Positions 29,841 through 39,285 of a stretch of 64,000 nucleotides of DNA are shown here, piece after piece. The stretch comes from an uncultured Alphaproteobacteria bacterium (GTDB taxonomy: Bacteria > Pseudomonadota > Alphaproteobacteria > HIMB59), in assembly GCA_902619375.1 (NCBI GenBank), contig CACNEB010000002.1, positions 1-64,000 on the forward strand. The letters run 5' to 3'. The notes beneath the pieces were generated by a model. That model worked only from the letters and a program-made list of their open reading frames with translations, did no database searches and was not told the DNA's origin. Both the position numbers and the translations under genes were made by a program. The first letter of the stretch is position 1. Every line of letters begins with the position of its first letter.

Positions 29841-30743
29841 ATGAATTTTTACCTACCTATTGCTGAAATATCCATAAATATTTATATATTAATTTCCCTT
29901 GGAGTTGGAATTGGTTTTATATCTGGACTCTTTGGCATAGGTGGAGGTTTTATATCTTCTCCTCTTTTGATACTAGTTGGCATTCCTCCAGCTGTTGCAG
30001 TTGGAACTACAACTGTTCAAGTATTTGCCTCGACATCAACTGGTGTTGTAAGTCATTTTCAAAGAAAAAACATAGACTATCAGATGGGCTTAACAATGGT
30101 TATTGGTGGATTAGTGGGGACACTTTTTGGTGTATTAATTCTAAATAATTTAAAAAATATTGGTTTAATTGATAACTATTTAAATAGTATCTATATAATT
30201 CTTTTAATTATAACTGCTGTATTTATTCTTTATGAAACAGCTAAAGTTAATATCTTACATAAAAATAAAAAATTTAAATTACACCAGCATTCTTGGATAC
30301 ATGGACTTCCTTTTAAAATTAAGTATAGAAAATCTAAACTATATATAAGTATACTAGCACCACTTTTAATTGGTTTTTTTATAGGTGTATTGACAGGGCT
30401 AACTGGTATTGGTGGTGGCTTTATACTTATTCCATGTATGATTTATTTTTTAGGTATGAAAACTATTTCAGTAATAGGGACATCACTATTTAATATCACG
30501 GTAGTATCCTTTGTATCTTTATTTTTGCAAATATACATAAATCAAAATATAGATTTTGTATTGGCTTTAGGATTAATAGTAAGTAGCTCTATTGGAGCTG
30601 CACTAGCTGCAAGGATAGTTGATATACTTGATCAAGAAAATTTAAAAGTTACATTTGGTATGTTACTATTAATTATTTCATCATTTTTAGCTTATGATTT
30701 ATTTAGAATACCTGAGAACTTATTCATTATAAATTATGTATAA
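29841..30743 (+). CDS. TauE/SafE-family inner-membrane permease
   Basis: 300 residues with about eight hydrophobic spans in two related halves. Each half starts with the family's glycine-rich signature: GLFGIGGGFISSPLL (about residues 30-44) and GLTGIGGGFILIPCM (about 188-202). The family exports or imports small sulfonates, sulfite or related anions. The substrate is not shown here. It overlaps the next gene by eight bases, and the pairing of this permease with an Alph_Pro_TM protein is a known alphaproteobacterial arrangement. Confidence 0.88.
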   Translation: MNFYLPIAEISINIYILISLGVGIGFISGLFGIGGGFISSPLLILVGIPPAVAVGTTTVQVFASTSTGVVSHFQRKNIDYQMGLTMVIGGLVGTLFGVLILNNLKNIGLIDNYLNSIYIILLIITAVFILYETAKVNILHKNKKFKLHQHSWIHGLPFKIKYRKSKLYISILAPLLIGFFIGVLTGLTGIGGGFILIPCMIYFLGMKTISVIGTSLFNITVVSFVSLFLQIYINQNIDFVLALGLIVSSSIGAALAARIVDILDQENLKVTFGMLLLIISSFLAYDLFRIPENLFIINYV

Positions 30744-31413
30744 ATATATTTTAATAATCGTATTTTTTTTTAAAATTGGTTTTGCATCTAATTTTTCCTT
30801 AGATCAATTTGAAATTGAAATAAACTCAAATTTTTTAGGAAAAGAAGTAGTTTTATTTGGAAATAAAGATAAAGACAGTGATGTAATCTTCATTTTTGAA
30901 GGAGAGAATAAAAAAGCTAAATTGACGACAAAAGTTAAAGAAGGTTTTTTATGGATTAACGAAACAAAAGAGTTGAATAATCAACCTAGTTTTTTTGCAA
31001 TCTTTACGTCTCCTAAAAAGACTTTGAATGAAATATTTTTATATTCTAGTTTAAAGGATAGGCATTCATTAATAAGTAATCACTCTCTAGAACTCCATAA
31101 AATAAGAAAAGCAATGAATGTGAAAAATTTGTATATAGAAGAAGAGCTTGAAAGTGTAAGTGGAAATCTATTTTTAAAAAAATTTTTAATACCAGATAAT
31201 ATCTCACCTGGAAATATAAAAGTTTATATGTACGAGATAAAAAATAATGAAATTATTAAGATGGTATCTAAAAACTTGCAAATAAAAAAAGGTGGAATTT
31301 CATTTAAATTGGAAAAGTTGTTAAAAACTGAATCTTTTATTTATATTATAATTTTGATTGCTATATCATTATTGCTTAGCTTAGTTACGAATTTAATATT
31401 TAGAAAAAAATGA
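30736..31413 (+). CDS. Alph_Pro_TM (TIGR02186) family membrane protein
   Basis: 225 residues. An N-terminal signal-like segment (KYILIIVFFFKIGFA) is followed by a mostly beta-rich periplasmic region. This contains FLGKEVVLFG and IFEGENKKAKL, and a single C-terminal span (FIYIIILIAISLLLSLV, about residues 199-220) ends the protein. This matches a protein family restricted to alphaproteobacteria and found beside TauE-type permeases. Its role is unknown; proximity suggests it assists the permease. It overlaps both neighbours. Confidence 0.8.
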   Translation: MYKYILIIVFFFKIGFASNFSLDQFEIEINSNFLGKEVVLFGNKDKDSDVIFIFEGENKKAKLTTKVKEGFLWINETKELNNQPSFFAIFTSPKKTLNEIFLYSSLKDRHSLISNHSLELHKIRKAMNVKNLYIEEELESVSGNLFLKKFLIPDNISPGNIKVYMYEIKNNEIIKMVSKNLQIKKGGISFKLEKLLKTESFIYIIILIAISLLLSLVTNLIFRKK

Positions 31414-31889
31414 AAAAAAATAATAATAGAAATTATTTTGTAGTTATTGATCAAAGTGCTGAAATGTGGACTGCAGTTAAATTTGCTATAAGGAGAGCAA
31501 AAATAACTAAATCTAATATTACTACTGTTAGCTTTATTCAAAGCGCAAGCGAAGGTATGATGCTTACATCAGGGGCTGAAAAAATTTTGGATATAGATCA
31601 AATAACAACTGAAAAATTAAAACATAAAGAAGTGCATAACTACATCTCAGATAAATCTAAAATTAAAGCAAAATCTGAAATATTTAAATATAATGATATC
31701 GATGAGTTTATAAGTTTCTTAAATAAATATTCATCTAATTCAACTATTATTCTTGCTACAAGTAAAGATATAGGCAAGCCTGGACCTTTAATTGACAAAC
31801 TTATATATGAAAAATCTAACTCGTTACATTGCCCTCTTGTTATAATTAATGGTAATCTCGAAGATAAAGAGATTGAGAAGATTATTTAG
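31410..31889 (+). CDS. Universal stress protein (UspA-like)
   Basis: 159 residues. The start NYFVVIDQSAEMWTAVKFAIRRA and the ending HCPLVIINGNLED fit the single-domain Usp fold, with a beta strand followed by a nucleotide-binding region. The glycine-rich ATP loop is not obvious, since GKPGPLIDKLIYEKSN is a variant. It overlaps the previous gene by an ATGA-type junction. Its TAG stop is followed in the same frame by the DUF2256 reading, discussed separately. Confidence 0.78.
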   Translation: MKKNNNRNYFVVIDQSAEMWTAVKFAIRRAKITKSNITTVSFIQSASEGMMLTSGAEKILDIDQITTEKLKHKEVHNYISDKSKIKAKSEIFKYNDIDEFISFLNKYSSNSTIILATSKDIGKPGPLIDKLIYEKSNSLHCPLVIINGNLEDKEIEKII

Positions 31890-32033
31890 CTGAATAAAAA
31901 AGATTTCAAAATTTGTGTGGTATGCCAAAGACCATTTAGTTGGAGAAAAAAATGGGAAAAAGTATGGAATGATGTTAAATATTGTTCAGAAAAATGTCGA
32001 AGGTCAAAATCAAAAATAATAAAGAAAAGATAG
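31890..32033 (+). CDS. DUF2256 small zinc-ribbon protein, no canonical start codon
   Basis: 47 residues, in the same frame as the preceding Usp gene and directly after its TAG stop. The reading contains [18 protein letters not shown] and YCSEKCRR, the full DUF2256 signature with four zinc-ligand cysteines (C9, C12, C32, C36). There is no ATG, GTG or TTG ahead of the first cysteine; the first codon after the stop is CTG. Translation must use CTG, read through the TAG, or depend on a sequence error. It overlaps the start of pyrE by 40 bases. Function is unknown. Confidence 0.75.
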   Translation: MNKKDFKICVVCQRPFSWRKKWEKVWNDVKYCSEKCRRSKSKIIKKR

Positions 32034-32638
32034 CAAACTTACTGTTAAGTATTGGATGCGTAAATATAGACTTCAAAAAACAATTTACTCTTACATCTGG
32101 CAAAAAAAGTCCTGTTTATGTTGATTGTAGAAAATTAATTTCATTTCCAAAAGAAAGAGAATTAATTATTAATGAAATGAGCAAACAGATTAAATCGAAG
32201 TATAATGATAATTCGACTATTATTGCAGGAGGCGAAACAGCTGGTATTCCCTACTCTTCCTTTCTGTGTCAAAAGATGAAATATCCAATGATATATATAA
32301 GAAAGAGTCCTAAAGGATTTGGAAAGGGTAAGCTAATAGAGGGAGAGTTTAAAAAGAATAATCAGTCAATATTAGTAGAGGACATGGCAACTGATGGAGG
32401 AAGTAAATTACATTTCATAAAGGCTTTAAGACAAAATAAACTTAAAGTTAAAGATATTTATGTAGTTTTTTACTATGGTATTTACCCTAAAGCAAAAAAA
32501 AATATATCTAAAATGAAAGTGAATTTAAATTATCTCACATCATGGAGAGATATATTAACTATTTCTCCAAATTATATTTCAGATAAAGATTACAAGAATT
32601 TAAAAAATTATTTAGAATCAATTTCAAGTGGGAAATAA
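31994..32638 (+). CDS. pyrE: Orotate phosphoribosyltransferase
   Basis: About 214 residues; joins orotate to phosphoribosyl pyrophosphate in pyrimidine synthesis. Motifs include [18 protein letters not shown], the [11 protein letters not shown] loop, [18 protein letters not shown] and the PRPP-binding [16 protein letters not shown] four codons upstream extends the frame; the ATG at 31994 is preferred. The start lies inside the DUF2256 reading and the end overlaps the next gene by 11 bases. Confidence 0.93.
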   Translation: MSKVKIKNNKEKIANLLLSIGCVNIDFKKQFTLTSGKKSPVYVDCRKLISFPKERELIINEMSKQIKSKYNDNSTIIAGGETAGIPYSSFLCQKMKYPMIYIRKSPKGFGKGKLIEGEFKKNNQSILVEDMATDGGSKLHFIKALRQNKLKVKDIYVVFYYGIYPKAKKNISKMKVNLNYLTSWRDILTISPNYISDKDYKNLKNYLESISSGK

Positions 32639-33083
32639 AATTATTAGTGTTGTTTCAGGGGGATTTGACCCCATCCATCCTGGACATATTATGATGATGA
32701 AAGAATGTTTAGAGTTTTCTAATTTTTTAATCGTAGGTGTAAATTCTAATAAATGGTTAATTGATAAAAAAGGAAATTTTTTTATGGATATTCAACATAG
32801 AATGTATGTTGTTGATAACTTAAAAGTGGTAAATGAAGCTATGCAATTTGAAGATGATGAAATGGGAAGTGCAAATAATTTGTTGATTCAAATAAGAAAT
32901 AAATATCCAAATGAAAAAATTATTTTTGCTAATGGAGGTGATAGATCAGACACTTCTAAAATTTTAGAATATGAAACAGCAAAGAAATATAATATTGAAT
33001 TAAAATTCGGTGTAGGTGGAAATCACAAAGAGTCTTCCAGTTCTGATTTGCTAAAAAGATGGAGTGAATACTCTAAAAACTAA
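32628..33083 (+). CDS. Cytidylyltransferase-like nucleotidyltransferase
   Basis: 151 residues starting at a GTG. The nucleotide-binding HxGH motif is present as GGFDPIHPGHIMMMKECL (residues 11-28). A second family element, with FANGGDR and the terminal KESSSSDLLKRW (the serine-rich ISSS-like motif), is also seen. This resembles glycerol-3-phosphate, heptose-phosphate or FAD-type nucleotidyltransferases; the acceptor cannot be read from sequence. It overlaps pyrE and converges with pdxH by four bases. Confidence 0.78.
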   Translation: MGNKIISVVSGGFDPIHPGHIMMMKECLEFSNFLIVGVNSNKWLIDKKGNFFMDIQHRMYVVDNLKVVNEAMQFEDDEMGSANNLLIQIRNKYPNEKIIFANGGDRSDTSKILEYETAKKYNIELKFGVGGNHKESSSSDLLKRWSEYSKN

Positions 33084-33667
33084 GGGCTAAGGGTATACGA
33101 TACCCAATCATTATCTTTAAACTCAAAGACTTCCCTTTTGTGAATTCTATGAGGCATATCCTCCCAAAACTCGATTTTTGAATATTTTACTATAAAACCT
33201 CCCCAGTAATCAGGACGAGGGAAATTTTCTTTTTCGGGATATTTATTTTTATAAAATTCAATTTTATTCTCTAAATCATCTCTTGATTTTAGGACTTTTG
33301 ATTGATTAGAAGCCCACGCCCCTATTCGACTTAAATAATGTCTTGAATTAAAATATTTATCAGATGTTTCTTTTGAGACTTTTTCGACTTTACCCTCTAT
33401 TCTTATTTGTCTTAACAATGACTTCCAATGAAAATTTAGGCAAACATTAGCATTTTTTAAAATATCATTTCCTTTATTGCTCTCGTAATTTGTGTAAAAA
33501 ATAAAACCTTCATCATTATAATCTTTTAATAGAACCATCCTTGAATGGGGGGTATTTTTATCGTCAACTGTTGATAGACACATCGCATTAGGATCGTTGA
33601 TCTCTTTTTCAGTGGCTAAATCAAACCATTCTTTAAACTTAATAATTGGATTTAATTTATCTGACAT
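33080..33667 (-). CDS. pdxH: Pyridoxamine/pyridoxine 5'-phosphate oxidase
   Basis: 195 residues; FMN-dependent last step of pyridoxal phosphate supply. Family motifs are AMCLSTVDDKNTPHSRMVLLK, GFIFYTNYESNKG, CLNFHWKSLLRQIRIEGKVE and the C-terminal EFWEDMPHRIHKREVF, where RxHxR-like residues contact the substrate. Its start is 31 bases from the divergent fabI. Ordinary length and content. Confidence 0.95.
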   Translation of the reverse strand: MSDKLNPIIKFKEWFDLATEKEINDPNAMCLSTVDDKNTPHSRMVLLKDYNDEGFIFYTNYESNKGNDILKNANVCLNFHWKSLLRQIRIEGKVEKVSKETSDKYFNSRHYLSRIGAWASNQSKVLKSRDDLENKIEFYKNKYPEKENFPRPDYWGGFIVKYSKIEFWEDMPHRIHKREVFEFKDNDWVSYTLSP

Positions 33668-33698
33668 GGTATGAGTATTATATTAATTTTAGCAAAAA

Positions 33699-34520
33699 AT
33701 GGATTTAAAAAATAAAAAGGGGCTTATAATGGGAGTGGCTAATGATAAGTCCATTGCCTGGGGCATAGCTAAACAATGCGCAAATTTTGGTGCTGAATTA
33801 GCTTTTACTTATCAAAATGATCTTCTATTAAAAAGAATAGATCCTTTAGCTAAATCTGTTGGTTCCAATTTATTGATACAATGTGATGTTAGTGATGAAG
33901 GATCAGTAAAAAATACTTTTGAAAAAATTAAAGATAAATGGGGAAAATTGGATTTTTTCGTTCACGCTGTTGCGTTTGCAGATAAAAATGAGCTAAGGGG
34001 TAAGTATGTTGATACATCAAAAGAGAATTTCTTAAATAGTTTAAATATTTCATGTTACTCCTTCACTGAGTCTTGTAAATATTGCTATGATTTAATGGAT
34101 AATGGTGGGAGTATTTTAACGTTAACTTACTATGGAGCAGAGCAGGTTATGCCACATTATAATGTAATGGGAGTCGCAAAATCAGCGCTAGAGGCTTCAG
34201 TTAAATATCTTGCTGTAGATATGGGAGATAGAAATATAAGAGTTAACGCCATATCTGCTGGCCCAATTAAAACTCTTGCGGCTTCTGGTATTGGTGATTT
34301 TAGATTTATTTTAAAATGGAATGAACTAAACTCTCCTTTAAAGAGAAATGTTACACTAGAAGATGTTGGAAACACAGGGGCCTATCTTTTAAGCGACCTT
34401 TCATCTGGTGTGACCGGAGAAATCCACCATGTTGATTGTGGTTATCATACAGTTGGAATGGTAGCAGTTGATGAAGCTGAAGGTGTAGCAGAATTATTAA
34501 ATGAGTTTAATAAAAAATAA
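33699..34520 (+). CDS. fabI: Enoyl-[acyl-carrier-protein] reductase (NADH), FabI
   Basis: 273 residues, a short-chain dehydrogenase completing each fatty acid elongation cycle. The FabI-type cofactor loop GVANDKSIAWGIAKQCA (about residues 12-28) differs from ordinary SDR proteins. The active site reads YGAEQVMPHYNVMGVAKSAL, with the tyrosine and lysine spaced as in FabI. The end VTGEIHHVDCGYHTVGM is typical. It lies seven bases before aroC. Confidence 0.95.
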   Translation: MDLKNKKGLIMGVANDKSIAWGIAKQCANFGAELAFTYQNDLLLKRIDPLAKSVGSNLLIQCDVSDEGSVKNTFEKIKDKWGKLDFFVHAVAFADKNELRGKYVDTSKENFLNSLNISCYSFTESCKYCYDLMDNGGSILTLTYYGAEQVMPHYNVMGVAKSALEASVKYLAVDMGDRNIRVNAISAGPIKTLAASGIGDFRFILKWNELNSPLKRNVTLEDVGNTGAYLLSDLSSGVTGEIHHVDCGYHTVGMVAVDEAEGVAELLNEFNKK

Positions 34521-34527
34521 TTAGTTC

Positions 34528-35610
34528 ATGTCACACAATTCTTTTGGAAATTTATTAAAGTTTACTACTTGGGGAGAAAGTCATGGAGACGCTATAGGTT
34601 GTGTTGTTGATGGTTTCCCAGCAGGAATACCTATTAACACAAAATATATTCAAACAAGATTAGATTTGAGAAAACCAGGTCAGTCAAAATTTACAACACA
34701 AAGAAAAGAAAAAGATGAAGTCAATATACTCTCTGGAGTTTTTAATGGAAAAAGTACTGGTGCTCCAATATCAATGATAATTTATAACTCTGATCAAAGA
34801 AGTAAGGACTATTCAGAAATTAAAAATAAATTTAGACCTGGTCATGCCGATTACACATATTTTATGAAATATAAAAATTATGATTATAGAGGTGGAGGAA
34901 GGTCTAGTGCGAGGGAAACTGCTATGAGAGTCGCTGCAGGTGCTCTTGCAGAAATTCTTATTAATAAAATTTCAAAAAATAAAGTAAATGTTACGAGTGC
35001 TGTCATCCAAATAGGTAATGAGAAGATAGAAAACACAACTTGGAATAATAATTTTATTAATAAAAATCCATTTTTCTCACCGAAAAAATCTATCCTAAAA
35101 AAATGGGAAGATCTAATACACACTCACCGAAAAAAGGGTTCATCTCTTGGTGCTGTAATTGAAGTTAGAGTCTCAAATTGTCCTGTAGGTATAGGAGAGC
35201 CAATATATCAAAAACTTGACTCTGAGTTATCAAAAGCGATTATGAGCATTAATGCGGTAAAAGGTATAGAGTTCGGTACAGGTTTTGATTTAGTAAATTA
35301 TGACGGTACGAATGGATCTGATCAAATTAATTTCAAAAACAAGAAAATTAATTTTCATACTAACCACGCAGGAGGAATATTAGGTGGTATTTCTTCAGGC
35401 CAAGATATTATTTTTAGATATATTGTAAAACCAACAAGCTCAGTATTAAGTGAAAAAAACACTATTACAAAGAATTTTAAAAATACAAAAATTAAAACTA
35501 AAGGACGTCATGATCCTTGTGTGGGTATTAGGGCAGTACCAGTAGGAATTGCTATGACTAATTTTGTGATTGCAGATTTGTTATTAATTCATAAATCCAA
35601 ATCACATTAA
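34528..35610 (+). CDS. aroC: Chorismate synthase
   Basis: 360 residues; makes chorismate from EPSP using reduced FMN, the last common step of aromatic amino acid synthesis. Motifs seen are the start NSFGNLLKFTTWGESHGDAI, RPGHADYTY, YRGGGRSSARETAMRVAAGA and the ending GRHDPCVGIRAVPVG. It follows fabI and converges on dxs with a nine-base overlap. No peculiarity. Confidence 0.96.
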   Translation: MSHNSFGNLLKFTTWGESHGDAIGCVVDGFPAGIPINTKYIQTRLDLRKPGQSKFTTQRKEKDEVNILSGVFNGKSTGAPISMIIYNSDQRSKDYSEIKNKFRPGHADYTYFMKYKNYDYRGGGRSSARETAMRVAAGALAEILINKISKNKVNVTSAVIQIGNEKIENTTWNNNFINKNPFFSPKKSILKKWEDLIHTHRKKGSSLGAVIEVRVSNCPVGIGEPIYQKLDSELSKAIMSINAVKGIEFGTGFDLVNYDGTNGSDQINFKNKKINFHTNHAGGILGGISSGQDIIFRYIVKPTSSVLSEKNTITKNFKNTKIKTKGRHDPCVGIRAVPVGIAMTNFVIADLLLIHKSKSH

Positions 35611-37467
35611 AAACTTTATTAGCTTTTCATATATTATTTTTGGAGAAATACCTGATTTAGAATATTGATCTTCAATGTCAGATTGATCAATAAATTCATC
35701 TTTCATAAAAAAATTTAGTATTTTTGGGGTATTGCTTATTCTATTTATTAGAAAGTCATTGACCTGACTAGAGAAACCCCCGATAGCGTTCTCTTCAATA
35801 GTGACAAAAATGTCATGATTTTTAATAAGTTTTTTTATTAATTTAACATCAATTGGTTTTGCAAATCTCATATCTATTATAGAGCAGTCAAATTTATAAT
35901 TTTTTTTAATCAGTTCGGAAATTTCTAATACTTTTTTTAACCTTGTTCCTAAATTAAGAAAGGCAACTTTTTTTCCATTTTTTATAATCTTTCCTTTTCC
36001 TATAATTATTTTTTGAAATTTATCATTATTTTTATATTCATGTGCAAGATCTCTTGGATATCTAATTGCAGATGGTTTGTTATTTATAGACAATGCTAAA
36101 TTGATCATATTTTTTAATTCCTCACCGCTAGACGGTGCCATAATAACAAAATTAGGAAGGCAGCAGAGGTAACTGAGATCAAAAGATCCAGCATGTGTAG
36201 CACCATCAGCACCTACAAAGCCAGATCTATCAATTAAAAACCTAACAGGCAATGACTGTATAGCAATGTCATGTACAACTTGATCATAAGCTCTCTGAAG
36301 AAAAGTTGAATAAATTGCAACAAAAGGTTTAATAGACTCTGTCGTCATACCTCCAGCAAAAGTAACAGCATGCTGTTCAGCTATTCCTACATCATAAAAT
36401 CTAGAAGGATATTTTTCTTTAAACTTATCTAAGCCTGTTCCTGAGGGCATTGCTGCAGTTATTGCTACAATTTTTTTATCTTTTTTTGCTAATTTTAAAA
36501 TAGTGTCGCTCACTACATTAGTATATGTAACTAGTTTTGATTTATTTTGTAAACCAGTCTTGACATCAAAAGATGAAACTCCATGGAATTTATCTTTGGA
36601 TAGTTCAGCAGGTTTGTAACCTCTACCTTTCTGAGTAATTAAATGAAGAAATACAGGGCCATGTAATTCTTTTTTTTTGTATTTCTTAAATAATTGAACT
36701 AATAGCTTTAAATTATGTCCATCAACAGGTCCTAAATAATTTAAACCTAATTCTTCAAATAAAGTATTGCCAGTAAGATATCCTTTAAAATAACCCTCTG
36801 TTTTTTTTGCAAATTCTCCAACTTCACTTGGAAGTCTTTTAGTAAAGTTTTTTATAATATCTCTAAAACCCTCATATGATTTTGAACTCAATAAATTCAC
36901 AAGATATTTACTCATAGCACCAACAGGTTCAGCTATAGACATCTCGTTATCATTCAGAATTATTAAAGAATTTTTATTTAGGTGTCCTAAATTATTTAAC
37001 CCTTCGAAAGCCATTCCTGCGCTAATTGCACCATCACCTATAACACTAACTACATCAAAATTTTTATTTAATATGTCCCTTGCGGCTGTAATTCCAAGAC
37101 TAGCAGAGATTGAAGTTGAGCTATGGGCTGCTCCAAAAGGGTCGTATATACTCTCTGATCTTTTAGTAAAACCAGATATGCCATTTTTTTTTCTCAAAGA
37201 ATGTATTTTATTTTTTCTACCTGTAAGAATTTTATGAGGATATGTTTGATGTCCCACATCCCAAATTATTTTATCTGATGGAGTATTAAATACATAATGT
37301 AAGGCAACTGTTAGTTCTACAACACCAAGACTAGCACCTAAATGTCCACCAGTTTTTGATACTATTTCAATAGTATAATCTCTCAATTCATCATTGAGTT
37401 TTTGTAACTCACTAAATGATAATTTTTTTAAATCTTTGGGTAATTTGACTCTACTTAAAACTGACAT
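35602..37467 (-). CDS. dxs: 1-deoxy-D-xylulose-5-phosphate synthase
   Basis: 621 residues; condenses pyruvate and glyceraldehyde 3-phosphate, the entry to the MEP isoprenoid pathway. The thiamine diphosphate site GDGAISAGMAFEGLNN is intact, as are IWDVGHQTYPHKILTGR, GIAEQHAVTFAGGM and DRSGFVGADGATHAG. It follows xseB by nine bases, the usual alphaproteobacterial order HDAC, xseB, dxs. Confidence 0.96.
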   Translation of the reverse strand: MSVLSRVKLPKDLKKLSFSELQKLNDELRDYTIEIVSKTGGHLGASLGVVELTVALHYVFNTPSDKIIWDVGHQTYPHKILTGRKNKIHSLRKKNGISGFTKRSESIYDPFGAAHSSTSISASLGITAARDILNKNFDVVSVIGDGAISAGMAFEGLNNLGHLNKNSLIILNDNEMSIAEPVGAMSKYLVNLLSSKSYEGFRDIIKNFTKRLPSEVGEFAKKTEGYFKGYLTGNTLFEELGLNYLGPVDGHNLKLLVQLFKKYKKKELHGPVFLHLITQKGRGYKPAELSKDKFHGVSSFDVKTGLQNKSKLVTYTNVVSDTILKLAKKDKKIVAITAAMPSGTGLDKFKEKYPSRFYDVGIAEQHAVTFAGGMTTESIKPFVAIYSTFLQRAYDQVVHDIAIQSLPVRFLIDRSGFVGADGATHAGSFDLSYLCCLPNFVIMAPSSGEELKNMINLALSINNKPSAIRYPRDLAHEYKNNDKFQKIIIGKGKIIKNGKKVAFLNLGTRLKKVLEISELIKKNYKFDCSIIDMRFAKPIDVKLIKKLIKNHDIFVTIEENAIGGFSSQVNDFLINRISNTPKILNFFMKDEFIDQSDIEDQYSKSGISPKIIYEKLIKFLM

Positions 37468-37476
37468 AAATTTTAA

Positions 37477-37701
37477 TTATTGAAATTCTGTTGATGCAAG
37501 TGATTTATTCTTTTTTACAATTTTATCAATTTTAATTTTTGCAGATTTTAATTTTTCCTCGCAGTATTCTTTTAACTCTATGCCCTCCTCAAATAACTTG
37601 ATACTTTCTTCAAGAGGTGTTTCTTCATTTTCTAATAAATCGGATATTTGCTCTAATCTTTTAAGAGCACTTTCAAAATTTTTTTCATTTTTTTTATTCA
37701 T
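37477..37701 (-). CDS. xseB: Exodeoxyribonuclease VII small subunit
   Basis: 74 residues, an all-helical protein. The family signature FESALKRLEQISDLLENEETPLEESIKLFEEG is spread over residues 9-40 (pieces NFESALKRLEQI and PLEESIKLFEEG). It associates with XseA to degrade single-stranded DNA; xseA is not in this window. It overlaps the HDAC-like gene by eight bases and leads into dxs. Confidence 0.92.
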   Translation of the reverse strand: MNKKNEKNFESALKRLEQISDLLENEETPLEESIKLFEEGIELKEYCEEKLKSAKIKIDKIVKKNKSLASTEFQ

Positions 37702-38617
37702 TAGAGTACTCTATTAAAGCTTTTAGGTGGCTATTTAATCCATGAAGTAAGCCTTTCATATCATATCCTCCCTCTAAGACTGAAATTATTGGAACATTAT
37801 TTGCTAACTTTTCCAATACAATTTTTGTCACCCAATAAAAATCTTCATTTTGTAAATTAATTGATGCGAGAGGGTCTAACTTATGGGCATCAAAACCTGC
37901 TGAAAAATATATTAAATCGAAACTATTATTTATTTTGTTAATTATTTTATTTTCAAATAATGATCTGAATGTTTTAGAGTCACAACCAGCTGTTAAAGGG
38001 CAGTTAAATATATTGCCTGTTCCTCTCTCATTCTCAGAACCCGTACCTGGGTAAAATGGGTATTGATGAGATGATGCATAGTATATATCTTTGCTGTTTT
38101 CAAAAATATGTTGAGTTCCATTACCATGATGAACATCAAAGTCTACAATTAAAATTTTTTTAAATTTACCCGACCTAAGGGCATATTCTGCTGAAATAGC
38201 TACATTATTAAAAACACCAAATCCCATTGCTTTATTTCTTTCTGCATGATGTCCTGGAGGTCTATGTGCACAAAAGTAAACATTTTTTTTATTATTGTCT
38301 TCTATGATTTTTTTTACAGCATCAACACTCCCCCCAACAGCTAAAAGATAACTTTTTAAACTATTAGGACTCGCGATAGTATCAGGATCGAAATAATTAA
38401 AACCAGATACAGGTATAGAGTCAAAAATATAATTTACATAATCTGTGTCATGAACTAATGAAATTAATTTTTTATCAGCTATAGATGGTTCAATAAGGTT
38501 ACAGTTAGAGTACTCTTCTTGAATAAAATTATTTACAACTTCTATTCTTTTTATTGACTCGGGATGATTACCAGTATCGTGATTTTTATATTCATCTGAA
38601 AAAATAATATTTATCAT
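37694..38617 (-). CDS. Histone deacetylase-family (AcuC/acetylpolyamine amidohydrolase-like) hydrolase
   Basis: About 307 residues with the zinc-dependent deacetylase fold. The active-site strings RPPGHHAERNKAMGFG and DFDVHHGNGTQHIF carry the charge-relay histidines and the zinc-binding Asp and His, and AGFDAHKLDPLA supplies the third ligand. The frame is open 11 codons further upstream, but the ATG at 38617 forms an ATGA junction with the preceding gene and matches family length. The bacterial substrate is unknown (an acetyl-lysine or acetylpolyamine is typical). Confidence 0.88.
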   Translation of the reverse strand: MINIIFSDEYKNHDTGNHPESIKRIEVVNNFIQEEYSNCNLIEPSIADKKLISLVHDTDYVNYIFDSIPVSGFNYFDPDTIASPNSLKSYLLAVGGSVDAVKKIIEDNNKKNVYFCAHRPPGHHAERNKAMGFGVFNNVAISAEYALRSGKFKKILIVDFDVHHGNGTQHIFENSKDIYYASSHQYPFYPGTGSENERGTGNIFNCPLTAGCDSKTFRSLFENKIINKINNSFDLIYFSAGFDAHKLDPLASINLQNEDFYWVTKIVLEKLANNVPIISVLEGGYDMKGLLHGLNSHLKALIEYSNE

Positions 38618-39285
38618 TTTAGAAGTTTTAATAAAAAATTTTGAAACCAATTATAATTTTGATTTTGGTATTTTTTAAAATCTTTCAGTATTTTATTTAA
38701 GTTATCTATATAAGGATATTTTATTTTAACTATATCGTGCCACCTTTTAATTGTGTTAGAAGTAACTTCTGGGTGAAATTGAAAGCCATAAATATCTTTC
38801 CTTTTAATCTTGAAGGAGTCAACTTCATGCATAATACCTTTAGCTAAAAGTTCCATATTTTTATTATAAGAAATACCCTCTGTATGAAATTGCAAAAAAG
38901 ATAGATTATTTTTAAAAACTTTATTATTATTTTTTAAATTTTTCTTATAACCACATTCAAATAATTTGTTTTTCGATTTAGATATTTTGGATCCATAAAT
39001 TTTTGCAATTAATTGAGCACCTAAACATATACCTACAATAGGTTTCTTTCTTTTAATAATGTAGTTAAGAAATTTATATTCATTCAAAATAGCCTTTGAT
39101 TTACTATTTGCGCTCTGTTTTCCTCCATGAAATATAAATAAATCAAATTGATCGATATCTTTTTTTTTTAAAAAATGAAGATTTTTATAAAAAATTATAG
39201 ATGATTGATGTTTTTTTTGAAAAAATTTAGAAATTACACTAACATCTGCAACTTCACTATGTATTATTTGTAGTACTCTCTTCAT
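38614..39285 (-). CDS. Class-I glutamine amidotransferase domain protein (GMP synthase-like)
   Basis: About 223 residues forming a free-standing GATase domain. The nucleophile elbow GICLGAQLIAKIYGSK and the FQFHPEVT motif supply the Cys-His-Glu triad. No synthetase domain follows. A TTG nine codons upstream extends the frame, but the ATG at 39285 is better. It overlaps ftsW by 29 bases and the deacetylase gene by four, so it is cotranscribed with cell-wall genes. The acceptor substrate is unknown. Confidence 0.8.
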   Translation of the reverse strand: MKRVLQIIHSEVADVSVISKFFQKKHQSSIIFYKNLHFLKKKDIDQFDLFIFHGGKQSANSKSKAILNEYKFLNYIIKRKKPIVGICLGAQLIAKIYGSKISKSKNKLFECGYKKNLKNNNKVFKNNLSFLQFHTEGISYNKNMELLAKGIMHEVDSFKIKRKDIYGFQFHPEVTSNTIKRWHDIVKIKYPYIDNLNKILKDFKKYQNQNYNWFQNFLLKLLK

